From Glandiceps talaboti (Eukaryota; Hemichordata; Enteropneusta; Spengelidae): a DNA stretch of 62,000 bases. The stretch covers positions 23,056,929-23,118,928 of the forward strand of contig NC_135565.1 in NCBI RefSeq assembly GCF_964340395.1, given 5' to 3'. Positions 11,623 through 21,937 of this stretch are shown here, piece by piece (the stretch's first letter is position 1; each line of letters opens with the position of its first letter). Below the pieces are notes generated by a model. The model was not told the DNA's origin. It saw only the letters and a program-made list of their open reading frames with translations, and did not search any database. Position numbers and translations under genes: made by a program.

Positions 11623-14148
11623 CGTAATTAAAATATCATTGTAAAAATACATATTGGGTCTTTGGAACAAATCTACTTCAATGGCACTGTAGGTTTCTAC
11701 GTCGTTCTATATTGTGTTTTTGATATCTATAAAATCAGCCGATATAATTTACTTGTACTGTTTTGCACATTGATCATCTAATATTTCCCACAGGATGGAC
11801 ATTACACGACAATAAGTGTTATCGGTACCAGAACGAAATCTCTACAACATTTGAAGACAGTCATCAACGCTGCCTTACGTAAATATTCACGTTTTTTGTG
11901 TGTTTCATGAAGTTCTCAGTCACTCTGATTTCTAATTAATAGTATAGGGATGTACAGGCACACAGACATGCAGATGCACGCACGTATACATACATACATA
12001 CATACATACATACATACATACATACATACATGCATACATGCATACATACATACATACATACATACATACATTCGATGACTAAACCTATAGGCACAGATAG
12101 GTCGTTTGATAGATGGGTGACAAGGTGGGCAAATAGATAGAAGGATCCATTATACTCATACATCTAATAACACGTTTAATGTTAGTTTACAGTTATTGCT
12201 ATCTCTCTTTCAATAATTGATTGCTAATGAATTATAGGTTTTAACGATACATTACCATCAATTATTAATATCGCTATGAATTTAAATTGAATTTCTATTA
12301 AACCTGCCAACCAGGAGGTCCCTTTTATGTATCAATCGACACTGCTTTATTAGGGTCTAACTAACTGACTGACTGACACTATTGATGTATAACTAAATGG
12401 ATTTTATAATGAAAGCAAATGTATGCTATTAACGTATTATATAACCCCACCCACCTTTCAGGCAATAAACGCCAAATACTAAAATGGGTTTACAAGGACA
12501 TCGTTAATGGATATATATATAATTCATATTAAACAGAGTCTAAATTAACGTTTTATTAGTAGAACGTTTATAATCATTTAACATCATATCATATCATATC
12601 ATATCATATCATATCATATCATATCATATCAAATCATATCAAAAACATGTCATATTTCGTGTAATCTAATCTCATCTCATCTCATCTCATATCATATCAT
12701 ATCATATTATATCATATATCACATCACATCACATCACACCACATCACATCACATCACATCACATCATATCACATCATATCATATCATATCATATATCATA
12801 TGTCATATCATATCATATCATGTCATGTCATATCATATCATATCATATCATATCATATCATATCATATCATATATCATATCATATCATATCATGTCATAT
12901 CATATCATATCATATCATATCATATCATATCATATCATATCATATCATATCATATCATGTCCACTAGTATCTGGTGTTGAAATCAAGGTGATACACGAAC
13001 TGATTAGGGACCTTAAATTGGCACTATTTGTAACTGAAGTACTACATATTTTCGATTAGATAACCAACAATGTATTCACTGAAAATTGTTAAAATATCAA
13101 TAATTAAAAATTTTGTTTGATGAGAGGTCGGTTTTTTCATAAGTAGTACAGTGATACGTTGACATCATGATTGCATTGGGTCTCTGATTTTTGGATGCGG
13201 ACCCGAAATTAATTTGATTGGCGTTTATTGAACCATATTATGTATACAGCTTTACAAATATGTTTACACACAAGTGATTCATTACTGTGTAGAGTGTACA
13301 ATATTACAAGTAAGTCATTGACATTGTATCTTAAAAACCATTTCAGTTGCAGCTAGTGCATTCTTTATACGAGTTTGATTAGTTTGAAATCAGCAGCATA
13401 ATGCATTCAAATTCAATGGCCTAGTTATGAATACATAACTTGAACTCCAAATTAACAAACAAGTAATTAAACCTTAATATACAACTGATGTAATCGGTAA
13501 GGTAAACATACGCATGTAGATTTTTAATAATAGAGTTTATAAATTTGTTTCCCTCAACAGGGTTGGAGCAAACCTTGTGACCATACGGAATGGAGATGAC
13601 AACCAATTTATAATGACATTGCTAGGTAATGCCTGTACACAATGTCAAAGTTTTATAGGTAAGAGCGGCAATAACATTTGTTTGTGTTTTCAATGTCTCG
13701 CGACGGTTCTTGTTCCTTTTTTCGGACGTTCTGTTTTGCTTCCGGTCGTTTGCTCCGTCAATCTTCAGGTTCTTTGTCAAATATGTCACCGTCAATTATT
13801 ATTTATTAGTATTATACATCTGACTCGTGATTCATTAAATTAATAATGTCTACTACAAAGCCATTAATGATTTCGATCTTTATAGATTACAAAAACATAC
13901 ACTTCATCGTTCAATACCATAATATTTCTTTCTATCACTTAGGGTACAATGACATTGACACCGAGGGCGCTTTCGTCTGGATAAGTGGAGCCACGGACAC
14001 ATACCAGAACTGGTCAGAAAACAACCCTGCCGCGTTTTCAGACACCAATGACTGTGTGTCAATCGATTCCACAGATGGAACTTGGATGGATACGACCTGT
14101 TCTCAGTCCATTGGATTTGTTTGTGAAATGTCCACCTTTATAGTCTAA
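2310..14148 (+). CDS. EGF-kringle-WSC-(C-type lectin)x3 protein, 5' incomplete
   Basis: Hand-assembled exons: 2310-2463, 2806-3084, 4249-4569, 5987-6153, 6549-6750, 7633-7722, 8706-8860, 9542-9701, 11053-11127, 11510-11539, 11794-11878, 13561-13625, 13943-14148. Every junction is GT-AG and every phase matches, giving 663 codons including a TAA stop. Domain order is EGF-like, kringle, WSC, CTLD1, CTLD2, CTLD3, ending a few residues after the last CTLD cysteine with no membrane segment. All domains are extracellular adhesion or recognition modules; CTLDs bind sugars or proteins, and WSC is a putative carbohydrate-binding module. The product is probably secreted or, with unseen N-terminal exons, type II membrane-bound. 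No signal peptide exon entering in phase 0 was found upstream, so the start lies in missing or unrecognised sequence. Specific function is unknown. Introns carry a LINE, SINEs and several satellites. Confidence 0.85.
2447..2532 (+). repeat. 2-copy 42-bp duplication spanning a splice donor
   Basis: The segment from the exon end (GGCACTTTCA) through GTAAGTTATTCTGTATGTAC is repeated once with period 42. Both copies keep an intact GTAAGT donor. 42 bp is 14 codons and the intervening frame is open, so either donor would preserve frame with the next exon. Confidence 0.9.
2648..2762. repeat. (TG)n then (TATG)n microsatellite
   Basis: Simple repeat in the intron between the EGF and kringle exons. 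Confidence 0.95.
2806..3084 (+). CDS. exon: kringle domain
   Basis: Phase 1-1 exon with acceptor CACACACAG and donor GTATGT at 3085. It encodes a full kringle: SEC, TDYRG, KLCKNW, GNHNFCRNPDD, PWCF, AYCDV and EQC, with all six cysteines. The aspartate pair of lysine-binding kringles (DxD after CRNP) is not kept (DDR), so lysine binding is doubtful. Confidence 0.92.
3824..4210. repeat. 47-bp tandem repeat, about 8 copies
   Basis: Unit contains TGCCTGACTATATAACAATA followed by GGGTGTGTATTCTACATATA. Copies vary by small indels; it lies in the kringle-WSC intron just before the WSC acceptor. Confidence 0.9.
4249..4569 (+). CDS. exon: WSC domain
   Basis: Phase 1-1 exon, 321 bp. It encodes SYIGCFKD ... 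TPAKCISECAKYG ... EKCLCNH ... CSAPCRGN ... LRCGGPDLAASVY, the cysteine pattern and closing GG-x-x-x-A-S-V-Y of the WSC family (putative carbohydrate-binding module of polycystin-1, Kremen and fungal stress sensors). Acceptor CTATCCAG, donor GTAAGT. Confidence 0.9.
4845..5952 (+). mobile_element. LINE fragment: reverse transcriptase C-terminal part with (TCATA)n tail (copy 2)
   Basis: Broken reading frame resembling the second half of a non-LTR retrotransposon reverse transcriptase. It has a region like LNTGTPQ...LSPMLYSLFTHDC, then after a frameshift KFTDDTTVGGLI (the DD catalytic motif), NLELNVKKTK, QYFKFLGVYITADLKW, MFYRAVIESVLT and a C-terminus stopping at 5717. An in-frame stop at about 4890 and a frameshift near 5028 make it dead. 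The short palindromic insert TGGTGGAGGGTCTA at 5385-5420 is a further break. The 3' UTR runs into (TCATA)n at about 5872-5952. It lies in the intron before CTLD1. Confidence 0.85.
5987..6153 (+). CDS. exon: C-type lectin domain 1, N-terminal part
   Basis: Phase 1 in, phase 0 out. Encodes ETCTVGD...ENQCFWFSQQTLKNWFDSEQ then ECVIQGGQLVFIYS, the typical first helices and strands of a CTLD. The acceptor CTCATTCCTTCAG lies only about 30 bp after the LINE tail, so the insertion came very close to the splice site. Confidence 0.85.
6549..6750 (+). CDS. exon: C-type lectin domain 1, middle part
   Basis: Phase 0 in, phase 1 out; acceptor TGTTTCTAG, donor GTAAGT. Encodes EALNYYIFLTPEW...TYWGDAWTGANNF...VDVYIGAG and ends at SIKHCVG. 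The usual EPN/QPD calcium-sugar motif is not visible. Confidence 0.75.
7019..7106. repeat. (AT)n microsatellite
   Basis: About 44 AT units in the intron of CTLD1. Confidence 0.97.
7190..7245 (-). mobile_element. possible decayed Penelope-like terminal fragment with hammerhead-like core
   Basis: The minus strand of 7201-7240 reads CTAATGATCGCTAAGG then AAGCGTGAACTCAGAG. This is close to the ribozyme-like core at 44965-45010 (CTGATGATCGCT...AGCGTGAAACTCGG) but has a G-to-A change and a lost A in the core. Read as a decayed relative; extents uncertain. Confidence 0.35.
7633..7722 (+). CDS. exon: C-type lectin domain 1, C-terminal part
   Basis: Phase 1-1. Encodes EIAGYMSFKLNSDYCEETKR then HICSKD; the closing C-x-x-x-x-x-x-x-C pair fits the end of a CTLD. 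Acceptor TTTTACTAG, donor GTACGA (weaker). Confidence 0.75.
8000..8612. repeat. 70-bp tandem repeat, about 9 copies
   Basis: Unit contains ATGTCAATGTTAGGTTGTCC and ACTGATAATGGTAACTCATC. Two sub-variants (CACATC/CACATT, GGTAAC/GGTAGC) alternate between neighbouring copies, suggesting that pairs of units were copied together. It lies in the intron before CTLD2. Confidence 0.95.
8706..8860 (+). CDS. exon: C-type lectin domain 2, N-terminal part
   Basis: Phase 1 in, phase 0 out, matching the first exon of CTLD1. Encodes EACGVNQTGILSNGECFF then NWNTANFACSKFGGRLATIS. Acceptor TTCTTCACAG, donor GTAAGA. Confidence 0.88.
9542..9701 (+). CDS. exon: C-type lectin domain 2, middle part
   Basis: Phase 0 in, phase 1 out. 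Encodes MLTGSTGDWWIGLHYDSDLN (WIGL motif) then LYRNNEWTHENCT. No EPN motif, so calcium-dependent sugar binding is unlikely. Confidence 0.85.
10135..10490 (+). mobile_element. tRNA-derived SINE (copy 1, nearly full length)
   Basis: A tRNA-like head has an A-box-like stretch near 10155-10172 and a B box GGTTCGAGCCA at about 10198. The body contains GGGACCCGGTAGGATAAAGG, GGCTGCAATGGATTGTATGC and a 3' end GGGAAAGCGCTATATAGAAA. The body recurs at 44747 and 55811. It lies in an intron of the lectin gene; the ORF pair there (10119-10570 -) is not a gene. Confidence 0.8.
10676..10915 (+). mobile_element. L2/CR1-type LINE 3' end fragment
   Basis: One frame reads RDDRAFSVAAPTLWNNLPL, NIHQSPNLFAFKSNV and KTLLFKTAF-stop, a C-terminus characteristic of L2/CR1-clade reverse transcriptases. 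It is followed by a short 3' UTR ending in GACGCTTTATAAATAAATTA then (ATT)n. 5'-truncated. Confidence 0.8.
11053..11127 (+). CDS. exon: C-type lectin domain 2, C-terminal part
   Basis: Phase 1-1. Encodes YYSYVWSVQDCNEENNFICQ; the C-N-E-E-N-N-F-I-C motif is the standard end of a CTLD. Acceptor CTCGTTTCAG; donor GTAGGT. Confidence 0.85.
11510..11539 (+). CDS. exon: 30-bp linker microexon
   Basis: Phase 1-1 exon encoding about IDDVTKCGYG, between a good acceptor (CATCTACAG) and a good donor (GTAAGT). It links CTLD2 to CTLD3. Frame would also hold if it were skipped. Confidence 0.6.
11577..11622. repeat. (CTGT)n microsatellite
   Basis: About 11 units; the same motif recurs at 36343-36404. Confidence 0.95.
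11794..11878 (+). CDS. exon: C-type lectin domain 3, N-terminal part
   Basis: Phase 1 in, phase 2 out. Encodes GWTLHDNKCYRYQNE then TTFEDSHQRCLT, the classic start of a long-form CTLD. Acceptor ATTTCCCACAG; donor GTAAAT. Confidence 0.85.
11981..12071. repeat. (ATAC)n microsatellite
   Basis: Simple repeat in a CTLD3 intron; the open frame on the minus strand here is a repeat shadow. Confidence 0.95.
12583..12960. repeat. (TCATA)n pentanucleotide array with TCACA/TCATG variants
   Basis: Same pentamer as the LINE 3' tails at 1920 and 5872, but I see no LINE body on its 5' side. It may be an independent expansion or the tail of an extremely 5'-truncated insertion. Confidence 0.9.
13561..13625 (+). 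CDS. exon: C-type lectin domain 3, second part
   Basis: Phase 2 in, phase 1 out. Encodes VGANLVTIRNGDDNQFIMTL. Donor GTAATG at 13626 is chosen because it alone keeps phase with the next exon; a stronger-looking GTAAGA at 13660 would break frame. Confidence 0.8.
13943..14148 (+). CDS. exon: C-type lectin domain 3, C-terminal part and stop
   Basis: Phase 1 in; ends with TAA at 14146-14148. Encodes YNDIDTEGAFVWISG, NWSENNPAAF, NDCVSI, DGTWMDTTCS and GFVCE. The calcium-site motifs EPN and WND of mannose-type CTLDs are changed here to ENNP and WMD, so sugar specificity is uncertain. The protein ends nine residues after GFVCE has begun to close, with no anchor. Confidence 0.9.
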
Positions 14149-14232
14149 ATATGGTTCATTATTATAAACATTATATCTGCATAATTTGTTAAAATTCAAG
14201 ACATTTAGCTTAATTGGGTAAATATAAATATC

Positions 14233-14360
<128 letters not shown>

Positions 14361-15684
14361 GTCTTGTCATCTTGTGTAACCATAACTTGTTGTTTTCCAG
14401 CCATACGTTTAATTTTGTGGGAAGTACTGTCATAGTTTGTGATTTGGTGTATGTATACAATGTTAAATATAGTCAACTACAGCATTAGAAGCACGCCGGG
14501 CTAGGGTCCCACTACGAAAACCTAACCGGTAACATGACATGGGATGCTCAAAACAAAACTTTATTAATTTTTCATTTGAATTCTACACAATTTTTATAAA
14601 GAATTTTAATTTTCTAGCAAGTGAACTCAGTCATCGTGCAAATCAATCAAATTCATTGTGATTGAAACTTGAGATGGGCAAGACCTTGAATACCGTTTGG
14701 GACGCATTGTGTTTATCATTAAACAAACAAATACACAAACAAACAAACAAACATTACTTCATCCAAACATCTGCATCTGATGACCTTTGAACTTATGGAG
14801 TCCTGTATTTTATTTCCAAGTGAATAATGTATTATAAATGAATTCCATATCTTGAATAAATGGATTGAATAAATATGCTTTGATTGCAATTGAAATTATT
14901 TCCTTTTCACTGCAGTTGATATTAATTCGTTTGATGGCATAGAAACTTGCCACCTCATACTGTTCCACTCTAATATGCAAATTAGGCATTCAACAGTGTT
15001 GACTTTCATTATTAGTTTCGTTTTATATGAATAGCAATCTGATAACTATGTTATAAATGAAAATAATTTGAAATGATGGGGTGAGGTAATTATAGTTCAA
15101 GGTAAGCTTCATTCATTCATTCATTCAATAAATCAATTTCTTGCTTGCAATTCAGAGAGGATTTCTGCCTAAAAAGGGACAGCGATTTTTTTGTACTAAT
15201 TATTGAATGAATACCATCCTTATTTCAACATGAAATTACCATGTAAAGAACCCTTTAGTGGTGAACGCATATGTAGGCCAACTAATCACATGATAACTTA
15301 GAACACATGCACACTCACACGCATATGTGTATAGAATTCCTGATGTTTGCTTATAATATGCAAATTATATTTATTTTCACCATGAAACCAGACTATATTA
15401 ACAACATCAACATAATAAATTCGACCAAAACAATACTGCCTACTTCAGCAGATAACAACTTATAATAATATATAAATCATATGGTGGATCATGCTATAAT
15501 TCCCTACAAGAAATGATGCCCGTGCAATCTGTCGTATCTAGTGACAACCTGCTACCCTGTCTGACAATCACAGTTGTATTACAATGGGAGGACTCAGGAA
15601 TACAATATTACTCATGCAAATGAAATGGCTTATATCAAATGACAGTAAATGTAACCCAGTCACCATAATCTTATCCCTTATCCC

Positions 15685-15798
<114 letters not shown>

Positions 15799-16470
15799 GT
15801 TACCACATTAATGTTCTTTATAAGGATTAAATGAAATTATACTTTTGTTCTGAACCAAGTTTTTCAATAACTCTGCCAAGTAGCCATTTTTTACACCTAG
15901 ATTTATTCCTAATCCGAAGTGGGCCTTTAAGATTAAACATGCACAAAAAGTTATGACTTATGTAATACCACTATAGAATTGTACATGTCAAAATATTCAG
16001 GTAGGTCTAAACTTACACAGGATAGGGTAATTGGGGTAAATATATCATTTCTCTTATTACTCTCGTTTATCATATATATGAATATTCATATCTTGTGTAA
16101 TGCATTTGCCAAAAGGATAATTCTATAGACTGTTACCCTGGTTACCGATCACAGGCATGATTGAATCAAAAAACACAAAACAGATATTGATGAATATAAT
16201 AATGATAGTTGAAGTCTGGACTTGTGTAATCTGAACAATACAAAGTGTAGTGCTGCTGTATCAACCAACACACACAAGAGAAGACTTGTTAGGGTTGATC
16301 TACACGACGTGTCTTACTGTCTAGGACTTACAAGAACTCTTCTTAGTCTCAGTTATATCATGCATATTTACCGCTACTACTTTCCCGTGTCTTCTGGGGA
16401 AGTGGCGGAAATCAGAGGCAGCAATGGAGTATGGGTAACCGTGACTACATACACAAGTAATTATATTTAA

Positions 16471-16728
16471 TTAGTTCCAAAAGTTGTAAGGCGTTGTGGT
16501 GTCATGTTCCATATGTGGGTAGTTGATGTTCATATTCACATCTTCCATTGCAGTGTTAGCAGCGCTGACTGTAGCTGCGCTGACAACAGTGGCCAGTATG
16601 ACTGGAATCAATATGCTGAGAACGATCAGACCAATACCTATGCCGAGGGCAATGAAGGACAACTGACGGGCTGAGCGAGCGGCAGCCTGTGACCCCACCA
16701 TATCTCCTTGGTAGGCGAGTTTGTGTAC
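16471..16728 (-). CDS. exon: CD225 protein, C-terminal membrane helix and stop
   Basis: Acceptor TTTGTCACAG on the minus strand precedes 16728. Encodes VHKLAYQGDM, a basic stretch, a hydrophobic helix of about 25 residues and an acidic tail ending TTPYNFWN. Phase 0 in. Confidence 0.9.
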   Translation of the reverse strand, partial: VHKLAYQGDMVGSQAAARSARQLSFIALGIGIGLIVLSILIPVILATVVSAATVSAANTAMEDVNMNINYPHMEHDTTTPYNFWN

Positions 16729-17937
16729 CTGTGACAAATGTTTAAAATGATTTTCGAATCAAGTTCAAGCCATAATACGAGAAACAAGTAATATCTGAAG
16801 TTTGCATATCTGTCTGTCTGTCTGTCTCTGTTATGTGGGATGGAGCTAAAGACAAATATCTGATTACAAATTGAATAGAATGCGTGAAATTCAAATATGT
16901 AGAAAATACATCCTACTTAGGTCAAGGGTTGCACATAATAAAACTTTGAAATATATCACTGTTTCATGTTTTAACCAAAACTCGCTGTGATTGATATGCC
17001 TGGTTGTGCCTTATCTTATGACTAACACTATAGGGGATACGTTTTAGCATTTTTAGCATAACAATTACAGTTGAATGATATTTATCAAATGTATCAACAA
17101 TCAAATGCAACACGTGCATTGAATGAACTACTTTTCAATATCAATTGCAAATTATCACTAACTTGGGTAGTCAGTTTGTAGGAAGAACTTTTATCCATTC
17201 AAAGAAATCGATATATGAGCTAAGTGACTGCTCCAGTTGTAGTAACCTCATGGGTGACTGCATCACTTTTTATCTAGAAAACTCATAGACTCGAAAATGC
17301 TTTTCTGAATGAAGCTATTTCCTGTACCAAAGGATATACGTGAAAAAAACAACCATCCTAGTCGGTGATTGTCACATTATTAGAATGTAGATATGCAAAA
17401 TTATGGAAAATGAATGTACTTACATCTCTCGCTCTCAGAATAGCAAAAATACCGACGGGCCAGAAACAGCAGAGCGTGGTAAAGATAGCCAGTCCAATGC
17501 TGTCATCTGGAACATGTTGTATTCGGACAATAGAGGGTGTATTAGGTGCGATCACCTAGTTAAAAACAAACATAAAGTTATGGCAAAAAATCTGGGAAAA
17601 ACTGGCTTGTGCATAACTTGAACACATACTCACCAGGTACTTTACAAATTACAGGTCATGTGAATATTCAGAACATTGAAAATGTCATCCACTCATTTTG
17701 AATGAAATTGAAGCACAGTGAAGAATTAGCCAAATTATGTTTTCTAATTTTTTTAGATTTCCTTGAAAACAAATGCCACCACCGTTGAGACTTGACTTAC
17801 CGTAGTGTTTGAAGTGAAGTGTTGTGGATAATTAGGTGGTGCTGTGGTTGGGTGTTGACTATAGACCTGTCCTCCTTGGAGTTCATAACCAGGATATTGT
17901 ACCACTGTATCATGTTCTTCTTTTAAAGGACCATAAG
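16471..17937 (-). CDS. CD225/dispanin (IFITM-like) transmembrane protein, first exon not found
   Basis: Exons on the minus strand are 17937-17801, 17555-17424 and 16728-16471, phases 1-0, 0-0 and 0-stop, with GT-AG junctions. The product has a Pro/Tyr-rich cytosolic N-terminus (YGPLKEEHD ... PPNYP), a conserved intramembrane segment with adjacent cysteines ([20 protein letters not shown]), a basic loop with ARD, and a C-terminal membrane helix (FIALGIGIGLIVLSILIPVI). This is the CD225 layout. In vertebrates, members are palmitoylated at such cysteines and include the interferon-induced IFITMs, but many invertebrate members have unknown roles. The paralog at 41799-47968 has a 19-bp first coding exon ending in phase 1, and the matching short exon here was not recognised upstream of 17940. 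Confidence 0.85.
17424..17555 (-). CDS. exon: CD225 core
   Basis: 132 bp, phase 0-0, exactly the length of the equivalent exon at 45668-45799. Carries [20 protein letters not shown] then GIFAILRARD. Donor GTAAGT; acceptor TTTTAACTAG. Confidence 0.93.
17801..17937 (-). CDS. exon: CD225 protein, N-terminal cytosolic region
   Basis: 137 bp, phase 1 in, phase 0 out. Encodes YGPLKEEHDTVVQYPGYELQ then a Pro-rich stretch (TTAPPNYPQHF). The start YG-x-L-x-E-E-H-D matches the paralog exon at 44439, supporting both the call and the frame. Confidence 0.85.
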
Positions 17938-18469
17938 CTGTAACATGAACAAATATTAGTCAATACAATTACTATCATATCAAAATAGATATGGTGACAG
18001 CAACCCAGAAATACAATTTGCCAATGGCAGATAAGCTATCGGCAAGCTAACACAGACACATATCGAAACATGTTGTGTAAGCATGTGTATTTATAGTGAT
18101 ATACATCCATTGTGTTAAAATGAATTGTTGGTATCGCCAACGTTTTCCTGAGGGGGAGTGGGTAAGTCATTTGCAATATTGGGTGGGTAGTGGGGCAAGT
18201 TGAAACCGAGTGAGAGGGGGGTGGCCAGACATCCTTCACCACCAGTGGGAGGGTACATGAAAATATCTAACCCCCACAATTTTTGGGGAGGGCGATTCTA
18301 TTAAAAACGTTGTTTTAGGTCTGAAACAACATATAATTAAAAATACCACCAATGGCGTTGTAGCACAACTGTATAGTTTTTAAAAATGATTATCCATATG
18401 CTAGTCCATGCTAACAATAGGTGTTCATTTGCTGAATGACTATCAAGTTGCCTATCCAACTATGTTGCT

Positions 18470-18980
18470 ATCTTTGCGATATACGCAATCATTTGGCTGT
18501 TGCTATGGGCGTGGTCATGTTGTTAGATATATTTGCATACATTTTTTTATATTTTCGTTCACTTGTGTATGAATTCCTGATATTATCTTTGCAATATGCA
18601 TGATCATTTGGCTGTTGCTATGGGTATGGTCTTGTTGCTAGGCACATTTGCATACATTTTTTCATTAATGTTTATTCATTTGTCTTTCTATTCTTGTTAT
18701 CTTTGTAATATACATGATTATTTGGCTGTTGCTATGGGCGTGGTCTTATTGCTAGGCAAATTTACATACATTTTTTGAATGTTTATTCAATTGTCTGTTA
18801 ATCCCTGTTGTTATCTTTGTGAAATACACGGCCTTTTGGCTGTTGCTATGGGTGTGGTCATGGTTGCTAGGGATGTTTGCATACATTTTTTGAATGTTTA
18901 CTCACTTGCCTACCAGATGATGTTATTTGACCAGAATATACTGCCATTTGGTTGTTGCTAAGGGCGTAGTCATGGTTGCT
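18470..18980. repeat. decayed tandem repeat of about 110 bp, 5 copies
   Basis: Each copy contains a form of TTTGGCTGTTGCTATGGGCG, TGGTCATGGTTGCTAGG, then CATACATTTTTTGAATGTTT. GTTGCTATGG/GTTGCTAGG pairs are spaced regularly. Copies differ by many substitutions. Confidence 0.8.
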
Positions 18981-18999
18981 AGGGCCAATTGTGTCAAAA

Positions 19000-19520
19000 T
19001 ATTTTGAAGAAAAACTGCAGAATAACACTTCTAGAAACATCTCACCAAGATTCAGTCTCACTGATGAAGTACTTTTTGAGATAAATTTTTGACCAAAAAT
19101 TCACAGTTACACCTAATTTGCATATTACTGATGAGCTCATTATATGCTTAATGTTTCTTCATCTATACACCCACAGATGCATCCCTGTTAAATTTCAGCC
19201 CAATCTGCTAAGCAGTTTTGGAATTATAGGTTTTTGACCAAAAAGACACATGTTTAGCCCTAATTTGCATATTACTAAGGGAATCATCATATCATGAACA
19301 TATCTTAACCCCTAAGAATGTTCCCACCAAATTTGATGCCAATCTGCACAGTACTTTTAGAGTTTAAGTTTTTTGACCCCAAATCACATTTTTTACCCAA
19401 AACCCACATCTCTGATGCAATCATTTTCATTTGAACAATTTCCAACTAGACACCAGAAGTAACATGACCACCAAATATCAAAACAATCGGTCCAGCGGTT
19501 TTGACATCTGGCTTGGTTTC
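19000..19520. repeat. decayed repeat, period about 140-145 bp, about 3 copies
   Basis: Landmarks recur in order: TTTTTGACCAAAAA (19086, 19231, 19370), CTAATTTGCATATTACT (two copies) and CAATCTGC...GTTTTGGA/TTTTAGAG. Looks like an old tandem or composite dispersed repeat. Confidence 0.65.
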
Positions 19521-21937
19521 GTACAACTTGCCATTCACCTCGTATTTCACCAGTACAGCTCGACATTCCAGTGAAAAGGGTGCGGTGGTTGAAAACAATA
19601 CACAATCTTTCCTTACGTCTAAAAGTTTGGGGTATACCATTTGATTTATGGGGGGGGGGGGCTAGATGATTTGGACCCAACGACATATTTTTTCAAGAGC
19701 AACTAGACAGCAATATTTTTTTTGCCAAGTAGGGGACAGCAATTTTTTTTTTAAAATTTGACTTTTCACTTCATCGTTTCGTGTAACATTTTATTTAAAA
19801 ATTGAATTTCCTAATGACAGGAGACATACGTGCTGAATGTACCTTATTTCAAATGTATGAGGTAACAATGAATGCCGCTTTAATCATAATTAATATTCCA
19901 AAAGTGGCTACTCAGCAAAATTGGAAAGTAGCCACAGTCCTGTCTGCAGCATCAGTTAAACATGATGCATTTTCATATGCAGTGCGTGGCTATATATTAC
20001 AATATTAATACATTGATGTGAACGTGTTGCCGTATATGAACTGTATCTTACTATACTTATTCAGTGCCCCACGTGTGTTGTGATCGACTACAGGATTTGA
20101 CATTGAAACCACCCATTATACAAAAAGCGTCCATGTTGGAAATCAGGAGGCATCGCCGATCATATCATGTATACGAGGGTTTCTCCCACTCACACGGGCA
20201 TTGGTCATCAGCACTCAAACGTTCATGAGTCGTGTTGTCACTTTCACCGACCGTTAATTGTGAACTGGGGACTGTGATAACGTACGTATACGTTATATGA
20301 CAGTGACACTGACAGTCAAAGTCTGCCTCTGTTGTTGGGTGGCGGTGGTACTCTTCCATGGTCGCACTGAGTTTCATTTTACGTGCGTCACACATTACAT
20401 CGTCGCTATATTTATCACAATTGCCCTGAATATTGCATATACTATGCTTAAAATAAAGCAAGACGTACCGTTTCCTCGCTGTCCTTGCTGCATAATGAAC
20501 AAAGCGCCTATATATAGTGGGACAAATCAACGGGTTTTCAGAATTTCCCCTCTTCCAAGGCCAAGTTATACTGTGCGATATGTTGGACAATGCAGTTTGT
20601 ACGTCACAAGACCTCCCGCAATGTATGCAAATTTGCCACGCATGTTCTGTATTTGTACCACGTATACATTCCAATGTGCTAGATGGTAATAGTATATGAT
20701 ACCAGGAACACACACGTCGCTATATATTGTGAAAGTGTATCACAAACCCCTGACAAACCCTGAGCAAAGGAGGGGGTCAAAGGTTAACAGTCATAATACA
20801 ACCAATATTGTAAATTTCAAAGCAATTTATTCAATAGCCTTGCGACGATTTGGAATTCAATGCTGTTTCCATAGAAACGGCTATTTAATTCAACCAAACA
20901 TAGTGAAACGGTTTTCATGAATTGCATATTTCAACAGTACAATATTAGATTATTGGTGTATATTATTTTTAAAAACTTTAATGGCGGCAAGGCTTAGCTA
21001 GAACTTCGACTGCACACTGCCATCTGAGAACTTAGGAAGTACCCCGACCCCTGGCGATGAGCGCTACTTATTTTATTTTATCTTATTCATTTATTACTCT
21101 TCATCACAGGCAAAACGTGCTTTACACAATAAGGGGTAGACCATTTGATACCATACTAAGGGATGGACCATTTGATATTCTGGGGGGGGGGGCTTGGAAG
21201 ATTTCGGGGGGAAAAAAGATGCCAAGTGGATTTCCTTGAAAAAAAAATCCGGATATGAGTGGGTGATGGAAAAAAAAGATGGACCACTGCTGCTAGAAAA
21301 AAAAAATCTTAATAGGGAGATGGTGCACAGGTTCGAGTATACTGTTCAACCTGCTCATACCTCTCCAACCTAGGACACTTGTCAAATCATGACAAACAGT
21401 TTCAAACACATGTCAGGGACCAGTCAGTTTCGTTAGCCTGTGGTACATATATATATTTGTTCTTGTCTCTGTTTCTTTCATAAATGGTTTAAATATTACT
21501 TCATGTAAGGGTTCAAACATAACTATACATAAAATTATACATATAATACATGTATTACCTAACTACCACACTAGTTACAGAACATGCCATGTAATTTTTT
21601 GGCTGTTTCACAATCAGTGCTTCACTTATCTTGCACTTTGGGGCAAAAGTGAACTTGACTGTTTTGTAATGGTAATCTTCATACTATTAGATAGTTTATA
21701 AAAGAACTTAATCTAAATTGTTATAGTCTCTTCAGTATGAATTTGTCAGAAGGGATGATATACTTCTTATTTCAGACACTACATGTATCGACACCACAAC
21801 TCAAATTCAAGTTTCTATTGTACACTAGGTATGACCTCCTAAAGTGCTCTAACACATCAGTGACTTTACTATACATGCAATATCAATGCCCCTATACCAA
21901 TGTTACAGGCCCACTTTTATAACATGGAACCCCCTCC

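Noticed and set aside
13561-13659. Longer CTLD3 exon using the donor at 13660
   Set aside because: Would shift the phase relative to the clear CTLD exon at 13943.
20165-20713. 182-codon minus frame and overlapping 130-codon plus frame as genes
   Set aside because: No recognisable domain, no conserved partner in the paralogous locus, both strands open by chance in a less AT-rich patch.
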